64,000 bases of DNA from Mallotus nudiflorus (Eukaryota; Streptophyta; Magnoliopsida; Malpighiales; Euphorbiaceae). How positions within the stretch are numbered: position 1 is the stretch's first letter; every line of letters begins with the position of its first letter. The stretch is taken from the NCBI GenBank assembly GCA_947683625.1, contig CANTUR010000417.1, positions 1 to 64,000 on the forward strand, given 5' to 3'. The notes beneath the pieces are model-generated. The model was not told the origin of the DNA and searched no databases. It saw only the letters and a list, made by a program, of their open reading frames with translations. Of the stretch, positions 22,012-34,092 are shown piece by piece. The position numbers were made by a program, and so were the translations under genes.

Positions 22012-24473
22012 TATCTAACAATACCATTAATCTTAGTCAAATCAATTAAATCAATTATAATCACCCAATTTTAACTCTCACTCAATCCTTATCTACCGTA
22101 CCGGGTACGTACACGGTCCTAGTGCTGCCCACTAGGAAGCACATTCTATTGATATCCTTCACTTCGAATAAATCATTCATTCGAAAAATAATTAATGTAG
22201 AACAATATTCATAATAGTAAAACCAACCCATATATATATATATACCAAAAATATACTTAAAATATACCCAGTATATTTCAGGTATATATATATATATATA
22301 TATATATAGTCAAATAAAATATGAAATAAACTAAAGATAAATCATTAATATAATTAAAAACAATTTAAATGAGTAACAATAATATAATATGCATTATCTT
22401 AAAAATTATTTTAAATATGCAAAAGAAATACTCTAAGTACTCAAATCATTTAATAAACCATTTATGTATAAATATTCATTTAAATACGTGTTTGTGTTTA
22501 ACATTATATTCACAATATATACTAAAAATAAACCTAATTATCTAGCATGCATATATCAGAAATAAACCCTAAATATACCACTAATGTGTTAGGTTTAATT
22601 TAATAATAAAACATTTATTTATTCGGGAATAAATAAATAAAAAATATACCAAAAATAAACTTAAAAATAATTTAAGTTTAGGTTTATAATTTAACATGCA
22701 ATTATTTAAGAATAAACCTAAAATCTACTGAAACTATACCAAAAGTATTATAATTTAAATCATTTTTTTTTAAAACATACAATGAAAATGAAAAATCTAA
22801 ATAATGCACCCTATATGTAGTGCATATATATACAGTATAATAACTCACATGTTAGCGCTCCACGAGACAAAACTCGGCGGGCCTGATCCGTTAGGCCTCG
22901 GTCTCGGTGTAGCTAGACAAACAAATCACAACATGAAATCATAATAAATTTAACAAAAATTCTAAAGACTTGATCTAGAATTTTAGACACAGCTTTAGAA
23001 TAGGAATTGACCGGACATCACGTTTTTACGAGAATTCTACCGAAAATCTGGCAGAACCTCCCCTGTAAAACGGACATCTCTCTACTCAAAGAGTAGAGCC
23101 GGTCTTGCAAAGAAATACACTTCGGAATAAACATAGGATTACAATCAAAATTCCTCGGTCGGACTCCAAACTACAATTCACCGACCGAGGTTCACAATTC
23201 ACAGAATATTTATAAAAATACCGAAAATGCCCCTTATATAATAAAAATAGATTTATAAATCCAAATTACGTAATTAACCCTAAAACATACTAAAAATCAA
23301 TAAAAACCCACTTATTTAGAAAAATAGTATATTAATATAAATTTGAAAATAATTTACGAAAAATAGTTTTAATTAGTTAAAAATACTAAAAATTTTCAGA
23401 AATCATTTTTATACCCTAAATAACTATTAAAACCATTTAATTACATTTATAACCAATTTAGTGTTAAATTACCAAAATACCCCTATATATATATATATTC
23501 ACTATAAATGTTCAAAAATTCACCAAAAATTAGTTAATTACTAAAAAATTAATTTCTCAGCATATAATTCAATAATATCAATAAATATACTCAATTTACC
23601 ATTTATTTCATTAAACACATAATTAACCCTATTTTTCAAAATTACCTAAACTTAATAAATTCCAAATAAATACATAAAAATTCACAAAATTACAAATAAA
23701 TTTCTATAATTCATTTCAACTCCTATTATCACCATAAAAAACAATTTCATAATTTAATTAATTAATTTTCGAAAATTCATTAAAATAATATTAAATAATA
23801 AAAAAATTCACCAAAATTAAAATAAATTCCAAAAATTATAAAAAAAATATATTCATGAAGCTCAAGCTATAAGGATCATCATTTGCAAAGGGAGTTTGCT
23901 TGAATCAATAAAAATCAACCTAAAAAAAATAAAAACCCTAAAAGCTCAAAAATAAAAATTTAACAAAACTTACAAACAAGGATGGTTTGAGCTCAATCCC
24001 GAGCTTAGAAATAGAGTTCTCATAACTCAAGGAATCCAAAGAACCCAAGAACTCAAGCAAAGGTGGCCGGATCCTCGCCGGAGTTACTGTAGCAGTAGGT
24101 GAAGAATTCAGTTTTTCTAGTGGTTTCAAGGCTTCTGGACGACGACGACGAGGCTAGAAGGAGGAAGTGGTCGGTTGGAAGTGATGGAGGCACACCGACG
24201 AGCTTGGATCGAGATGTTGCGGGAGGTAGGATGGTCACAGAAGCTTTTGCATTATTTTGCTAAATGTGTTTGAATGTGTGATGTGTTGTTTTTGTATGTT
24301 TATAATGTATATTTGTTGATGTTTGTGTGTTGGTGTGTATATGTGCACGTGAATGTGGTGTGTTTATATATGTATATGTGTGTTGTTTGTTTGTTTGTGT
24401 ATATATTTTTAATAATAAACTATATAATATAATATAATAATAATATTTTATAATAAATTAATCTCAACCACTC

Positions 24474-24479
<6 letters not shown>

Positions 24480-24544
<65 letters not shown>

Positions 24545-24556
24545 TATATATATATA
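24480..24556. repeat. (TA)n microsatellite in LTR V
   Basis: About 77 bp of alternating TA with two breaks. Confidence 0.95.
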
Positions 24557-25086
24557 GGTACACACATGTCACACACATGCATAATAATATACACAATATA
24601 AAATTATCAATAATTAAAAATTTATACTATTAATAAAATAATTGGATAATAAGAATAATATTCATAATAATATTAAACAATAAAATAATACTAATGATAA
24701 TATTAATGAAAATAATAACCATGATAATAATAACACATAACACATTTGAAAATAACAATAATATAAACAATATTTATGAAATAATTTTATGTAAATCAAT
24801 AAAAATAAAATAATGTTAGTACTAAAAAATAATATTAAAATAACCATGCACTAAATTAACGTTATTAAAATAATAGTATTGAAAATAATAAATATACATA
24901 ATTAAATTTAAAATGTCCAAAATAATAAATTTCAAAATAATATATTTACGTAGAAAATTCAATTAAATATAAAATAATAATAATTAATCACAAAATAGTA
25001 AAATAATTAAATTAAACTTTTAAAAATTTATTAACACTGCATATCTCATAATATAATAAAATAATTTAAAAATTAGGGTTATTACA

Positions 25087-25123
25087 CCTAGCGCTGGTCA
25101 TGGCCCCTGTTTTGGGTGTGACA
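25087..25123 (+). repeat. 3' LTR of element III, last 32 bp after the CCTAG duplication
   Basis: After the duplicated CCTAG the LTR finishes gcgctggtcatggcccctgt..gtgtgaca and is followed by TATGG, the target duplication of element III. One base of the usual GGGTCGTGACA end is missing. Confidence 0.92.
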
Positions 25124-25433
25124 TATGGGTAAGAAGCTCGCATCTCAGCTTTAGTCTCCCACGTATGCTCCTCAACTTTGTTGCTACGCCACAGAACCTT
25201 GACCATCGGAATTTGCTTCGATCACAACTGTTGAACTTGGTAGTCAACAATCACCACAGGTTCTTCCACAAACGTCACATCTTCACTCACTTCTATACTA
25301 TCCGGGGTTGCAACACGCGTGAAGGGTCTGAGATATACTTCCTCAGTGTCGAGATATGAAATACCGGATGCACCTGTGACATACTCGGGGGCAAAGCCAT
25401 CCGATATGCAACAGTGCCAACCTCTCTCCAGAA
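25124..25433 (-). pseudogene. pol: pol C-terminus with chromodomain, element II
   Basis: The minus strand encodes the end of a Tekay-type pol: EEPVVIVDYQVQQL, a stop, SKQIPMVKVLWRS and NKVEEHTWETKAEMRASYP. This is the integrase-linked chromodomain, thought to direct insertion to histone-marked chromatin. The core VLWR and EEHTWE positions are present. Upstream, the GPF-to-chromodomain linker is frame-disturbed, and at about 25433 the gene stops abruptly and LTR sequence begins. Confidence 0.85.
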
Positions 25434-25602
25434 TTTCCCCGAAAATAAAATTCTCGAGAAAATTTTACATAAAGCACTTAAAATAATATAAAAAAATTAA
25501 AATAAGCTTTAAATAAATATCAACTCATAATTATATACAAAACTATTAACACTAGCATATCCCGATGCAATTTAAAAAATTTTAAAAACTCGAGATATTA
25601 CA
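25434..25602 (-). repeat. 5' LTR of element II, last 170 bp
   Basis: atttccccgaaaataaaatt to actcgagatattaca is closely similar to 6139-6315, the end of the other LTR of the same element. The fusion point with pol shares a few bases (cagaat), consistent with illegitimate recombination. Confidence 0.82.
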
Positions 25603-25916
25603 TTTAAATTGCATTATGTATATTTATTATTTTTGAATATTATTATTTTAATAATGTTAAGTTAGTGCATGAATATTTTCATATTATTTTTAATATTATT
25701 TCTGTAAGCATTAATATTATTCTATTCTATTACTTGATGTGATTTATGTATTATTAATGTTATTATTTTTATTGTTATTTATGTGAGTTATTATTGCTAT
25801 TTTTTTTATTAAATATACATTATTTGTGTTATTAATTATTTAAAAATTATGGTTATTATTGTTGTTTTTTTTTAAATGATATTTTATATGGTTCTTTTGT
25901 GTGTGTGTAATTATAT

Positions 25917-25947
<31 letters not shown>

Positions 25948-25981
25948 TATATATATATATTATTCTATAACTTTATAATAT

Positions 25982-28900
25982 TGTCACGACCCAAAACAGG
26001 GGCCATGACCGGCGCTAGGGAACGGGAATCTTTCGAATCCGGAACCCGTAGCAAGCCTAAAAATAAAATAAATATGCAATAATAACCATAAAAATATAAT
26101 ATGTAGCGGAAAATAAAAATCATAAATATTACAATATCATCCATATCACTGGATTCAATTCAAAACTCATCAAATCGCATATAATCTCATAAATGTATAA
26201 TCTTTATACAAATCCAGTTTTACTATAATACATCTCTTTAAAACAAATACTTTATTTCACAACTACTGAAAATCACAACTACTGCAGTGTCTAGATAAAA
26301 TAAATAAGACTCAAGTATACAATTTACATAAAGAAGCCGGGGCGGAAGAAATCCGGGCTATCGACCTGCTACTGAGGTCTGAGGAAGTTGACTCTCCTGA
26401 AAAATAGTCAACGGAGGGGAGTCAGACCTCACTGAGTGAATTACTATAGTATATACATACACTCTAAGTGATAATGCATACAGTCAACAGTATATGAGTA
26501 ATATGTATATATACAGGCAAGTTCATACAGATGTAGAAAAATCATTTTATATATTTTGTCTGAAAATCAACTTTTATGAAGGATCACATAGAACCCTAGA
26601 ATATCGCAACCTCAGAAAAATAGTGTTAAACAACACTCTAGCCAAACAGGCTCACTGATTCCAAATATATCCACTTAATCCATATGGACAATAGACTGGC
26701 CCCGAGACACTAAGTCAACCGAGCTCCAGCAGTCTGACTGCCAGTGTGATTGGCCCCGAGACACTAAGTCAACCGAGCTCCAGCAATCACACCTAAACCA
26801 CATCTCACACATATTCAATAATCGTAATCAAATCGATATCCACAAATAGTCAGTAATAAAGCCTAAATACTATAGGCGTACCGGTACGTACTCGGTCCTA
26901 GTGCTGCCCACTAGGTAGCACGTTCTATTGATATCCTTCATTCTTAAATATAAAACATTCATTCACAAAAATAAATGATGCATGAATTTAAATAAATCAA
27001 CAATATAAACCATATATATACTGGAAATATACCAAACATAAACCAGGTATATTTTGAGTATATATATGTCAAATAAATCCAATCAAATCATGAATTAAAC
27101 TAAAAATATATTTAAAAACATTTTAAATATATTTTATTAATAAAACATGTATATAATTTATTATATACCAAAAATATACTTGAATATAAATCATGTTATT
27201 TATGCATATTTAGTCAAAATAAAACATGCATTTTCTAAATCATGCATCCTAAGCATATATATATAATATAGTAACTCACCTAATGCGCTCCACGAGACGG
27301 GTCCGACGGGCCTCGTCCACTAACCCTCGGTCTCGGCGCAACTAAACAAGAAATAATTAATCGACATCAGAATAACCCTAACAGAAATCCTAGAATTAAA
27401 TCTAGAGTATTCAACACAGAATCGGAATTAGGGTTCGACTGGATATCACGTTTTACGAGAATTCTACCGAAAATCCGGCAGAACCTCCCTGTAAAACGGA
27501 CATCTCTCTACTCAAAAGAGTAGAGCCGACCCTGCAAAGAAAATACACTTCAAAAATAAACACCACAATCAATCACAACCCCTCGGTCGACTCCAGACTA
27601 CAATCTGTCGACCGGGGTCCACAACACAGAATATATATTCAAATATACCAAAAATATCCTTAAATCATAAAAATACATTTCATACGTAGAAACTACATAA
27701 TAAATCTTGAAACACTGTAAAAATCGATTAAAACTCATTTTATTTGAAAAACCGTATATTATATATATAATTGAAAATAATTCCCGGGAAAATAGTTTTA
27801 ATTAGTTAAAATACTAAATATTTTGTAGAAATCATTTTTATACCTTAAATAAATATTAAAACCAATTAAATTACATTTTTAGACAATTTAGGGTAAAATT
27901 ACCAAAATACCCCTATATATATATATATACCTAAATTACTTCAAAAATTCACCAAAAATCATACAATTATCCAAAATTAATTTTCTCAACATATTTATCA
28001 ATAATATCAATAATTAAACTCAATTAACCAATTAAATTCAATTTAAAACATAATTAACTTAATTTTACAAAATCACATAAACTTCAATAATTAAAAATAA
28101 ATACTTAGAAATTCATAAAAATTCCAAATAAATTCCTATAATTCATTTCAACACTCAATTCAACCATAAACTCCAATTTCATAATTTAAATAATTAATTT
28201 CCGAAAATTAGAAAATAATATTAAAATATTCAAAAATACCCAAAAATCCAAACAACCTCCAAAAATTCTACAAAAATTCATACATGAAGATTAAGCTACC
28301 AGGAACAACATTTGTGAAGGAAGTTTCCATGAATCATCCAAATCGAAGCTCAAAAAAATCGAAAACTCAAAGAGGCTGAAATCTTCAAATCGAAACCTAA
28401 GCAATTCTAGACCATTTTAGCTCAAACCAAAGCTAGAATAACACTCACCGAAGCTCAAGGAGAAGATAGAGACCGGCGGTGTCGAAAACGGTGGCCGGAG
28501 GAGGGAGAAACGGCGGTGAGGAAAAGTGGTGGTCGGCGCCCGCGGGAGAGAAAGAAGAAGAAGAAGAAAAAGAAAAAGAAAGAAAAAGGAAAGAGAAAGA
28601 AAAAGAAAAAGAAAGAAAAAGGAAAAGAAAAAAAAAGAAAAGAAAAAAAATAAAATAAATTAAAATAATTAAATATTAATAAATAAATAATAAATTTTAA
28701 TAATTTAATAATAAATAAAATAATCAAATAATAATAAATAAATAATAAAATATTAGGGTAATAATAAACCCTAATTAAATAAATATACACACACCGGCTT
28801 TATTTAATAATTTAAAAATATGTATGAGTTCATGCAAACCCGTAAATACATTTAAAATAATTAATAATACATTGTTTACGTGAAAATTTCCCCGAAAATG

Positions 28901-29071
28901 AAAGTCCCCGGGAAAATTTTACGTAAAATACTGAAAATAATAGACAGTAATTAAAATAGGTTTAAAATACATATTAACTCATAAAAATATCGTATAACGC
29001 ATAAAAATTATTGACACTGTATATCCCGGTACAGTGTAAAAATATTTTTAAAAAAAACACGGGATATTACA
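25982..29071 (-). repeat. 3' LTR of element VII
   Basis: 3090 bp. Hairpin pair at 26693-26793, 7-5-7 hairpin near 26898-26916, donor TTAG|GTGAGTTAC on the minus strand at 27271-27284, GC-rich island 28450-28550, purine tract 28548-28660. Small differences from the right LTR, for example atccgggctatc against atccggcgtatc. Confidence 0.95.
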
Positions 29072-29085
29072 GTCTTCCCCTCTTA
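29072..29085 (-). promoter_or_regulatory. Polypurine tract of element VII
   Basis: Plus strand gtcttcccctctta; the coding strand reads AAGAGGGGAAGAC next to the LTR. The G-run is interrupted by an A compared with elements II, III and XI. Confidence 0.85.
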
Positions 29086-29125
29086 TAAGAATTCGTCCCC
29101 AAATTCTAAAAACAAGATTACAGAA

Positions 29126-32100
29126 TCAGGAAGGAAAGAGATACGGGTAAGAAGCTCGCATCTCAGCTTCAGTCTCCCACGTATGCTCTTCAACTCTGTC
29201 GCTACGCCACAAAACCTTGACCATCGGAATCTACTTCGATCGCAACTGTCGAACTTGAAAATCAATGATCGCCACAGGTTCTTCCACAAACGTCAAATCT
29301 TCATTCACTTCCACACTGTCAGGTTGCAACACATGTGAAGGATCTGAGATATACTTCCTCAACATCGAGATATGAAATACTGGATGCACTTGTGACATAC
29401 TCGGAGGCAAATCCAACCGATATGCAACAGTGCCAACTCTCTCCAGAATCTCAAACGGTCCAATATATCTCGGTGTTAACTTACCCTTCCTGCCAAATCT
29501 CATCACACCCTTCATCGGAGATACCTTCAGAAAAACGAAATCTCCAACCTGAAACTCCACATCTCTGCGCCTAGGATCCGCATAACTCTTCTGTCTGCTA
29601 ACTGCGGTCTCTAATCTGCGCTTGATCACGGCGACTTTCTCTGCAGCATCTTGAACCATCTCTGGTCCAGTCAAAACTCTCTCACCGATCTCATCCCAAC
29701 TCAACGGGGATCTACACTTCCTTCCATACAACGCCTCATATGGTGCCATGCCAATACTGCTATGGTAGCTGTTATTATATGCAAACTCAACAAGCGACAA
29801 ATGATCATCCCAGCTACCTCCCAAATCCAAGACACACATCCTCAACATATCTTCCAGTGTCTGGATCGTCCTCTCAGACTGACCATCTGTCTGAGGATGA
29901 AAAGCAGTACTGAAATCCAACCTAGTGTCCATCGCTTCTTGCAACTTCTGCCAAAAACGAGAAGTAAACACTGAACCTCTATCTGACACAATGGACACAG
30001 GTACTCCATGAAGGCATACAATATGCTTCACGTACAACTTCGCCAATCTAGCAACTGAATATGTGGCTTTCACAGGCAAGAAATGTGCAGACTTCGTCAA
30101 TCTGTCTACAATCACCCAGATGGAATCGTATCCATCCTTCGAACGACGTAAACCGACCACAAAATCCATAGCTATCCTTTCCCACTTCCACTCGGGAATA
30201 GGAAGAGGCTGAAGCTTCCCAGAAGGCTTCTGATGTTCAGCTTTCACTTGCTGACACGTCAAGCACTTAGCAACATAATCAGCAACATCCTTCTTTAATC
30301 CATCCCACCAGTATAAATCTCTGATACTGTGGTACATCTTAGTAACACCAGGATGAACGCTGTAGGCTGTAGAATGTGCTTCCTCTAGGATCTCTTCTCT
30401 CAAATCATCCACATCAGGAACACACAATCTACCACTGATCCACAACACACCATCATCATCGAGTGTGAAATCAGTGAACTTCCCTGCTCTGACATTCTCT
30501 GCAAGCTCTTCTAGAATAGGATCTCGGCTCTGAGCTACTTTAATCCTATCCCTTAGTACAGATCGTACTTTAAACTGAGCTAACAGTCCACCTGATCTAC
30601 TGATCTTCATCATCAGGCCTTGATCCACCAACAAATGCAACTCCTGGATCAATGGTCTCCTCTCCACACCGATGTGAGCAAGACTACCTGAGGACTTCCT
30701 ACTCAAGGCATCTGCTACCACATTAGCTTTACCCGGATGGTAAAGAATCTCACAATTATAATCCTTCAACAGTTCCAACCATCTTCTCTGCCTCAGATTC
30801 AAATCTCGCTGCTGGAAAATGTACTTAAGGCTCTTGTGATCAGTAAATATCTCACAAGTCACCCCGTACAAATAATGTCTCCAAATCTTCAAAGCAAAGA
30901 TCACTGCAGCCATCTCAAGATCATGTGTAGGATAGTTCTGCTCATGCTTCTTCAACTGCCTCGAAGCATAGGCTATCACCCTTCCATTCTGCATCAACAC
31001 ACAACCAAGACCAATTCTAGAGGCATCACAGTAAACTGTGAACTTATCCACACTATTAGGCAAAGCTAATACTGGCGCTGTGGTCAACTTCTCCTTCAAC
31101 AACTGAAAACTATTCTCACAAGCTTCTGACCACTCAAATCTAACATTCTTCTGAGTCAAGCGAGTCATAGGGGCTGCTATCTTGGAAAAATCCTGCACAA
31201 ACCGCCTATAATACCCGGCTAAACCTAGAAAACTCCGAATCTCAGTAACTGAAGTAGGTCTAGGCCACTCAGATACTGCTTCAACCTTCTGTGGATCAAC
31301 CTGAATACCTTCTTTAGACACTACGTGTCCAAGAAAAGAAACACTCTCCATCCAGAAATCACACTTCAAGAATTTAGCATAAAGCTGATGATCTCTCAGT
31401 GTCTGTAGTACAATCCTCAAATGATATACGTGCTCTTCCATACTCCTCGAATATACCAGTATATCATCAATGAAGACTACCACAAACTGATCCACATACG
31501 GTCGGAATACTCTGTTCATCAGGTCCATAAAAGCTGCTGGTGCATTAGTCAAACCAAAAGACATCACCAGAAACTCATAATGACCATATCGAGTGCGGAA
31601 TGCTGTCTTAGGAATATCAGCTTCACTAATCCGCAGCTGATGATAACCCGACCTCAAGTCAACCTTAGAAAACAATTGTGCACCCTGGAGCTGATCAAAC
31701 AAATCATCTATCCTCGGGAGAGGATACTTGTTCTTCACTGTCACCTTATTCAGCTCTCTATAGTCAATGCACAGTCTCAGGGTACCATCCTTCTTCTTCA
31801 CAAACAAGACTGGTGCACCCCAAGGAGAAACACTAGGTCTGATAAAACCCTTATCCAACAACTCTTGCAATTGCTCCTTTAACTCTCTCAACTCTGCAGG
31901 AGCCATACGATAAGGTGGCATAGATATAGGAGTAGTACCTGGTACCACATCTATACAGAACTCAATCTCTCTATGAGGTGGTAAACCTGGCAACTCCTCG
32001 GGAAAAACATCAGGAAACTCACAAGCAACAGGAACATCTGTGAGTGACAACTTCTCCACTGACGTATCCCTAACCAATGCCAAAAACCCCTGACAACCTT

Positions 32101-32691
32101 TCCTCAACAACTTCCTAGCTGAAATAACAGAAATAAGATTCTGAGGTGCTGAACTCCTGTCACCAACAAACTTAAATTCTACTTCACCAGGAATTCTGAA
32201 AATCACCTCCTTATTCATGCAATCAACCACGGCATAATGCTGGGATAACCAATCCATTCCCAAAATAACATCAAACTCCATCACATCCAACAAAATCAAA
32301 TCAATGGGTAATTCTCTATCTCCCACGAGAACTGGACAACCAGAAAGAACAATATCGGTGTCCAAAGAATCACTCAGAGGAGTGGCAACAGGCAAAGGAA
32401 AAGCCATCCTCGAAGCTTGCCAACAAGATTTAGAAGCAAAAACAGGAGAAACGAACGAATGCGTGGCACCCGGATCAAACAAAACCAAAGCATCCAGGTA
32501 ACAAACAGAAAGAATACCTGCCACGACTGCATTAGATGCCTGAGCATCCTGCTGAGTCAGATGAAAAACTCTGGCCTGGCCTCGACCTCCCTGCTGACTG
32601 GTAGAAGCCTGGCCAACGCCTCTAGCACCTCCTCTAGTACCTCTACCACGACTCTGCTGTGGAACAAACTGAGTAGAACTCTGATGCTGGG
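29126..32691 (-). pseudogene. pol: pol of element VII: protease, RT, RNase H, integrase, chromodomain
   Basis: One long open frame (to the stop at 29231, counting residues from the upstream codon at 32815). Protease: DPGATHSFVS around residue 114. RT: SKVDL with Asp386 and FIDD at 448-451. RNase H: Asp597 (YCDAS), Glu634, Asp659 (TDH) and Asp702 (ADALS). Integrase: His814, His821 and CLTC at 851-854; catalytic Asp884 (MDFVVG), Asp945 (SDRGS) and Glu981 (SERT). GPF module at 1116-1138. The chromodomain begins after RQLRSK but is cut by TAG at 29231-29229, where element III has CAG; the frame then stays open to TGA at 29126 (VLWRSDRVEEHTWE). The upstream join to gag is off by one inserted C near 32692. 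Confidence 0.95.
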
Positions 32692-33878
32692 CTGGGTGGC
32701 AACTGAAATGGCACGGGTGCTGCACTAGCAATCGACTGCTGTGGGAATCGCGGAATCTGCTGCTGCTGATATCCGGGGTAAGGACACGATCTGGCAAAAT
32801 GTCCTGTCTGCCCACATCTGAAACATGTCAGTGGTGTCAGATAACACGGTCCCTGATGGACTCTACCACAAGTCTGACAAACACTGGCCGCTGATCCAGA
32901 ACTACGACCACTGCTGCTGCTCGAAGCACCTGACCCAAATCCGAATGATCTACGCTGACCTCCACGACCATGTCTACTGCTCCGATGCACTCGCTGCTGC
33001 TGTCTCTGACTCTGCTGAGTAGAACCTCGCTGCTGACTACTCGAACCAACATGAAAACTCGAATACGGAGTAGCCTGCAATCCACTCGACTGAACTCCCA
33101 ACTGGTAATAATCAGGCATCGCTCCCTGCCTAACTAACCTCAGCTCGATCTCCTTAGCCAACTCAATCACAGACTCGAGAGTAAGACCTGCTGTAGGCAT
33201 ACCAGCAAAAGCTGAACCCAAACCAGTAACATACGTAGTAACAGCGAAATACTGATCTCGCATCAGATCCTCAGCATATCTACCCAGACGAAGAAACTCT
33301 CGGGTATACTCCTCTACAGATCGATCTCCACGAGAAATACTAGTCAAACGGAGACGATAGCTCAAACGAAGAGGCTCTGGACAAAATCTCCTCATGAATC
33401 GCTCTCGAAACTGAGCCCATGTCATCGTCATCATATAAGGCTGGATCATCTGAATGAACTAATCCAAGGCTGGTCCCTCGACAGAAAACTCAACGATCAT
33501 GATCCTCTGGTACTCGGTATGAGCAGTCCGAGTCCTAGTCTCAATCGCATGCAGAAAATCTAAAGGATCAGAAGTACCATCAAAAGCAATCCTGCCAACT
33601 CTGGCATAGAACAAAGCTGCCTCAGGGTCAGACATACCCTGCTGATAGGCAGGCTGAACAGGCTGAACAACTGGAGGAACAGGAACATCAAACTCAGGCT
33701 CAACAGGCTCCTCGTCCTGTAACTCTCTCTGCCTACGGTGACCTGCCGCTCCTCGAGGTCTACCCCTGCCACGACCTCTACGTCTAACTGGCTGCTCAGG
33801 AGGTAAAACCTCATCCTGAAAAGACTCATCATCCTCGGCCTCAACGACCGGTGGAGCGACACGCGCTCGCCTCCTCAT
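32692..33878 (-). pseudogene. gag: gag of element VII
   Basis: Starts MRRRARVAPP at 33878, right after the acceptor-like TTTTCAG. Acidic/arginine-rich N-terminus to about 33650, gag domain (FYARVGRIAFDG, WAQFRERFMRRFCPEPLR), then glutamine/serine/arginine linker and the CCHC knuckle CFRCGQTGHFARSC (near 32780-32822), preceded by CQTCGRVHQGPC. A TGG-to-TAG change after EGPALD splits it at 33459. Near 32692 an extra C in a CCACC run shifts the frame before the protease; elements of this clade normally have gag and pol in one frame, as element III still shows here. Confidence 0.94.
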
Positions 33879-34076
33879 TCTGAAAAGACAAATGGAAAGA
33901 TTCAGACAAAATAGACAACGGAGGAATAACGCTGAAAACTACAGCAAGGAATACTCATCAAGACATACTCGAACCTAATACACTGCAGTAGTCCAACAGA
34001 AAACACAACTCAAAAACTAGGGCCACAACTCACAAAACTAAGCCCTGACACAGAACTCCACTCTGAAACGAACTTC

Positions 34077-34088
34077 GCTCTGATACCA
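34077..34088 (-). promoter_or_regulatory. Primer binding site (tRNA-iMet), element VII
   Basis: TGGTATCAGAGC on the minus strand, four bases inside the LTR at 34093. A partial second copy of the neighbourhood (ctccactctgaaacgaac, 34056-34073) lies next to it. Confidence 0.93.
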
Positions 34089-34092
34089 ACTT

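Larger units (their letters stand above)
21077..25086 (-). mobile_element. Solo LTR V (B-like, 4.0 kb) inside the 3' LTR of element III
   Basis: Plus strand tgtcacgacccaaactagg to aattagggttattaca, flanked by the duplication CCTAG (21072-21076, 25087-25091). 4010 bp without an internal region. It is a mosaic: its outer 1.2 kb (23830-25086) matches LTR VI, while the middle (22900-23800) matches LTR XI and subfamily A. It has two hairpin pairs where most copies have one. No coding region recognised. Confidence 0.93.
6391..25123 (+). mobile_element. Element III: full-length Tekay-like element with two nested solo LTRs
   Basis: Full-length plus-strand element bounded by LTRs at 6391-9605 and 17860-21076 plus 25087-25123. 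The 5-bp duplication TATGG stands at 6386-6390 and 25124-25128. Internal order: primer site, leader, gag, protease, RT, RNase H, integrase, chromodomain, polypurine tract. Solo LTR IV splits RT and solo LTR V splits the 3' LTR. Without them it is about 11.5 kb. Many stops and several indels make it non-autonomous. Confidence 0.95.
4422..25602 (-). mobile_element. Element II: heavily deleted Tekay-like element, split by elements I and III
   Basis: Three pieces are left: part of the 3' LTR (4422-6315), the polypurine tract and 3' untranslated end (6316-6390), and, beyond element III, the chromodomain end of pol (25124-25433) fused to the last 170 bp of the 5' LTR (25434-25602). The 6390/25124 join is proven by the TATGG duplication and by co-linearity with element VII (agagata..gggtaagaagctcgc, 29134-29153). 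Most of gag-pol and of the 5' LTR is lost in one deletion at about 25433. Its right end abuts LTR VI at 25603. Confidence 0.85.

Noticed and set aside
32643..32815. First 40 residues of the long pol frame of element VII as a true N-terminus
   Set aside because: In element III the matching gag frame runs through this stretch; the long frame only begins to be the real one after the inserted C near 32692.
29335..33022. Plus-strand frames of 60-150 codons
   Set aside because: Opposite-strand shadows of the gag-pol of element VII.
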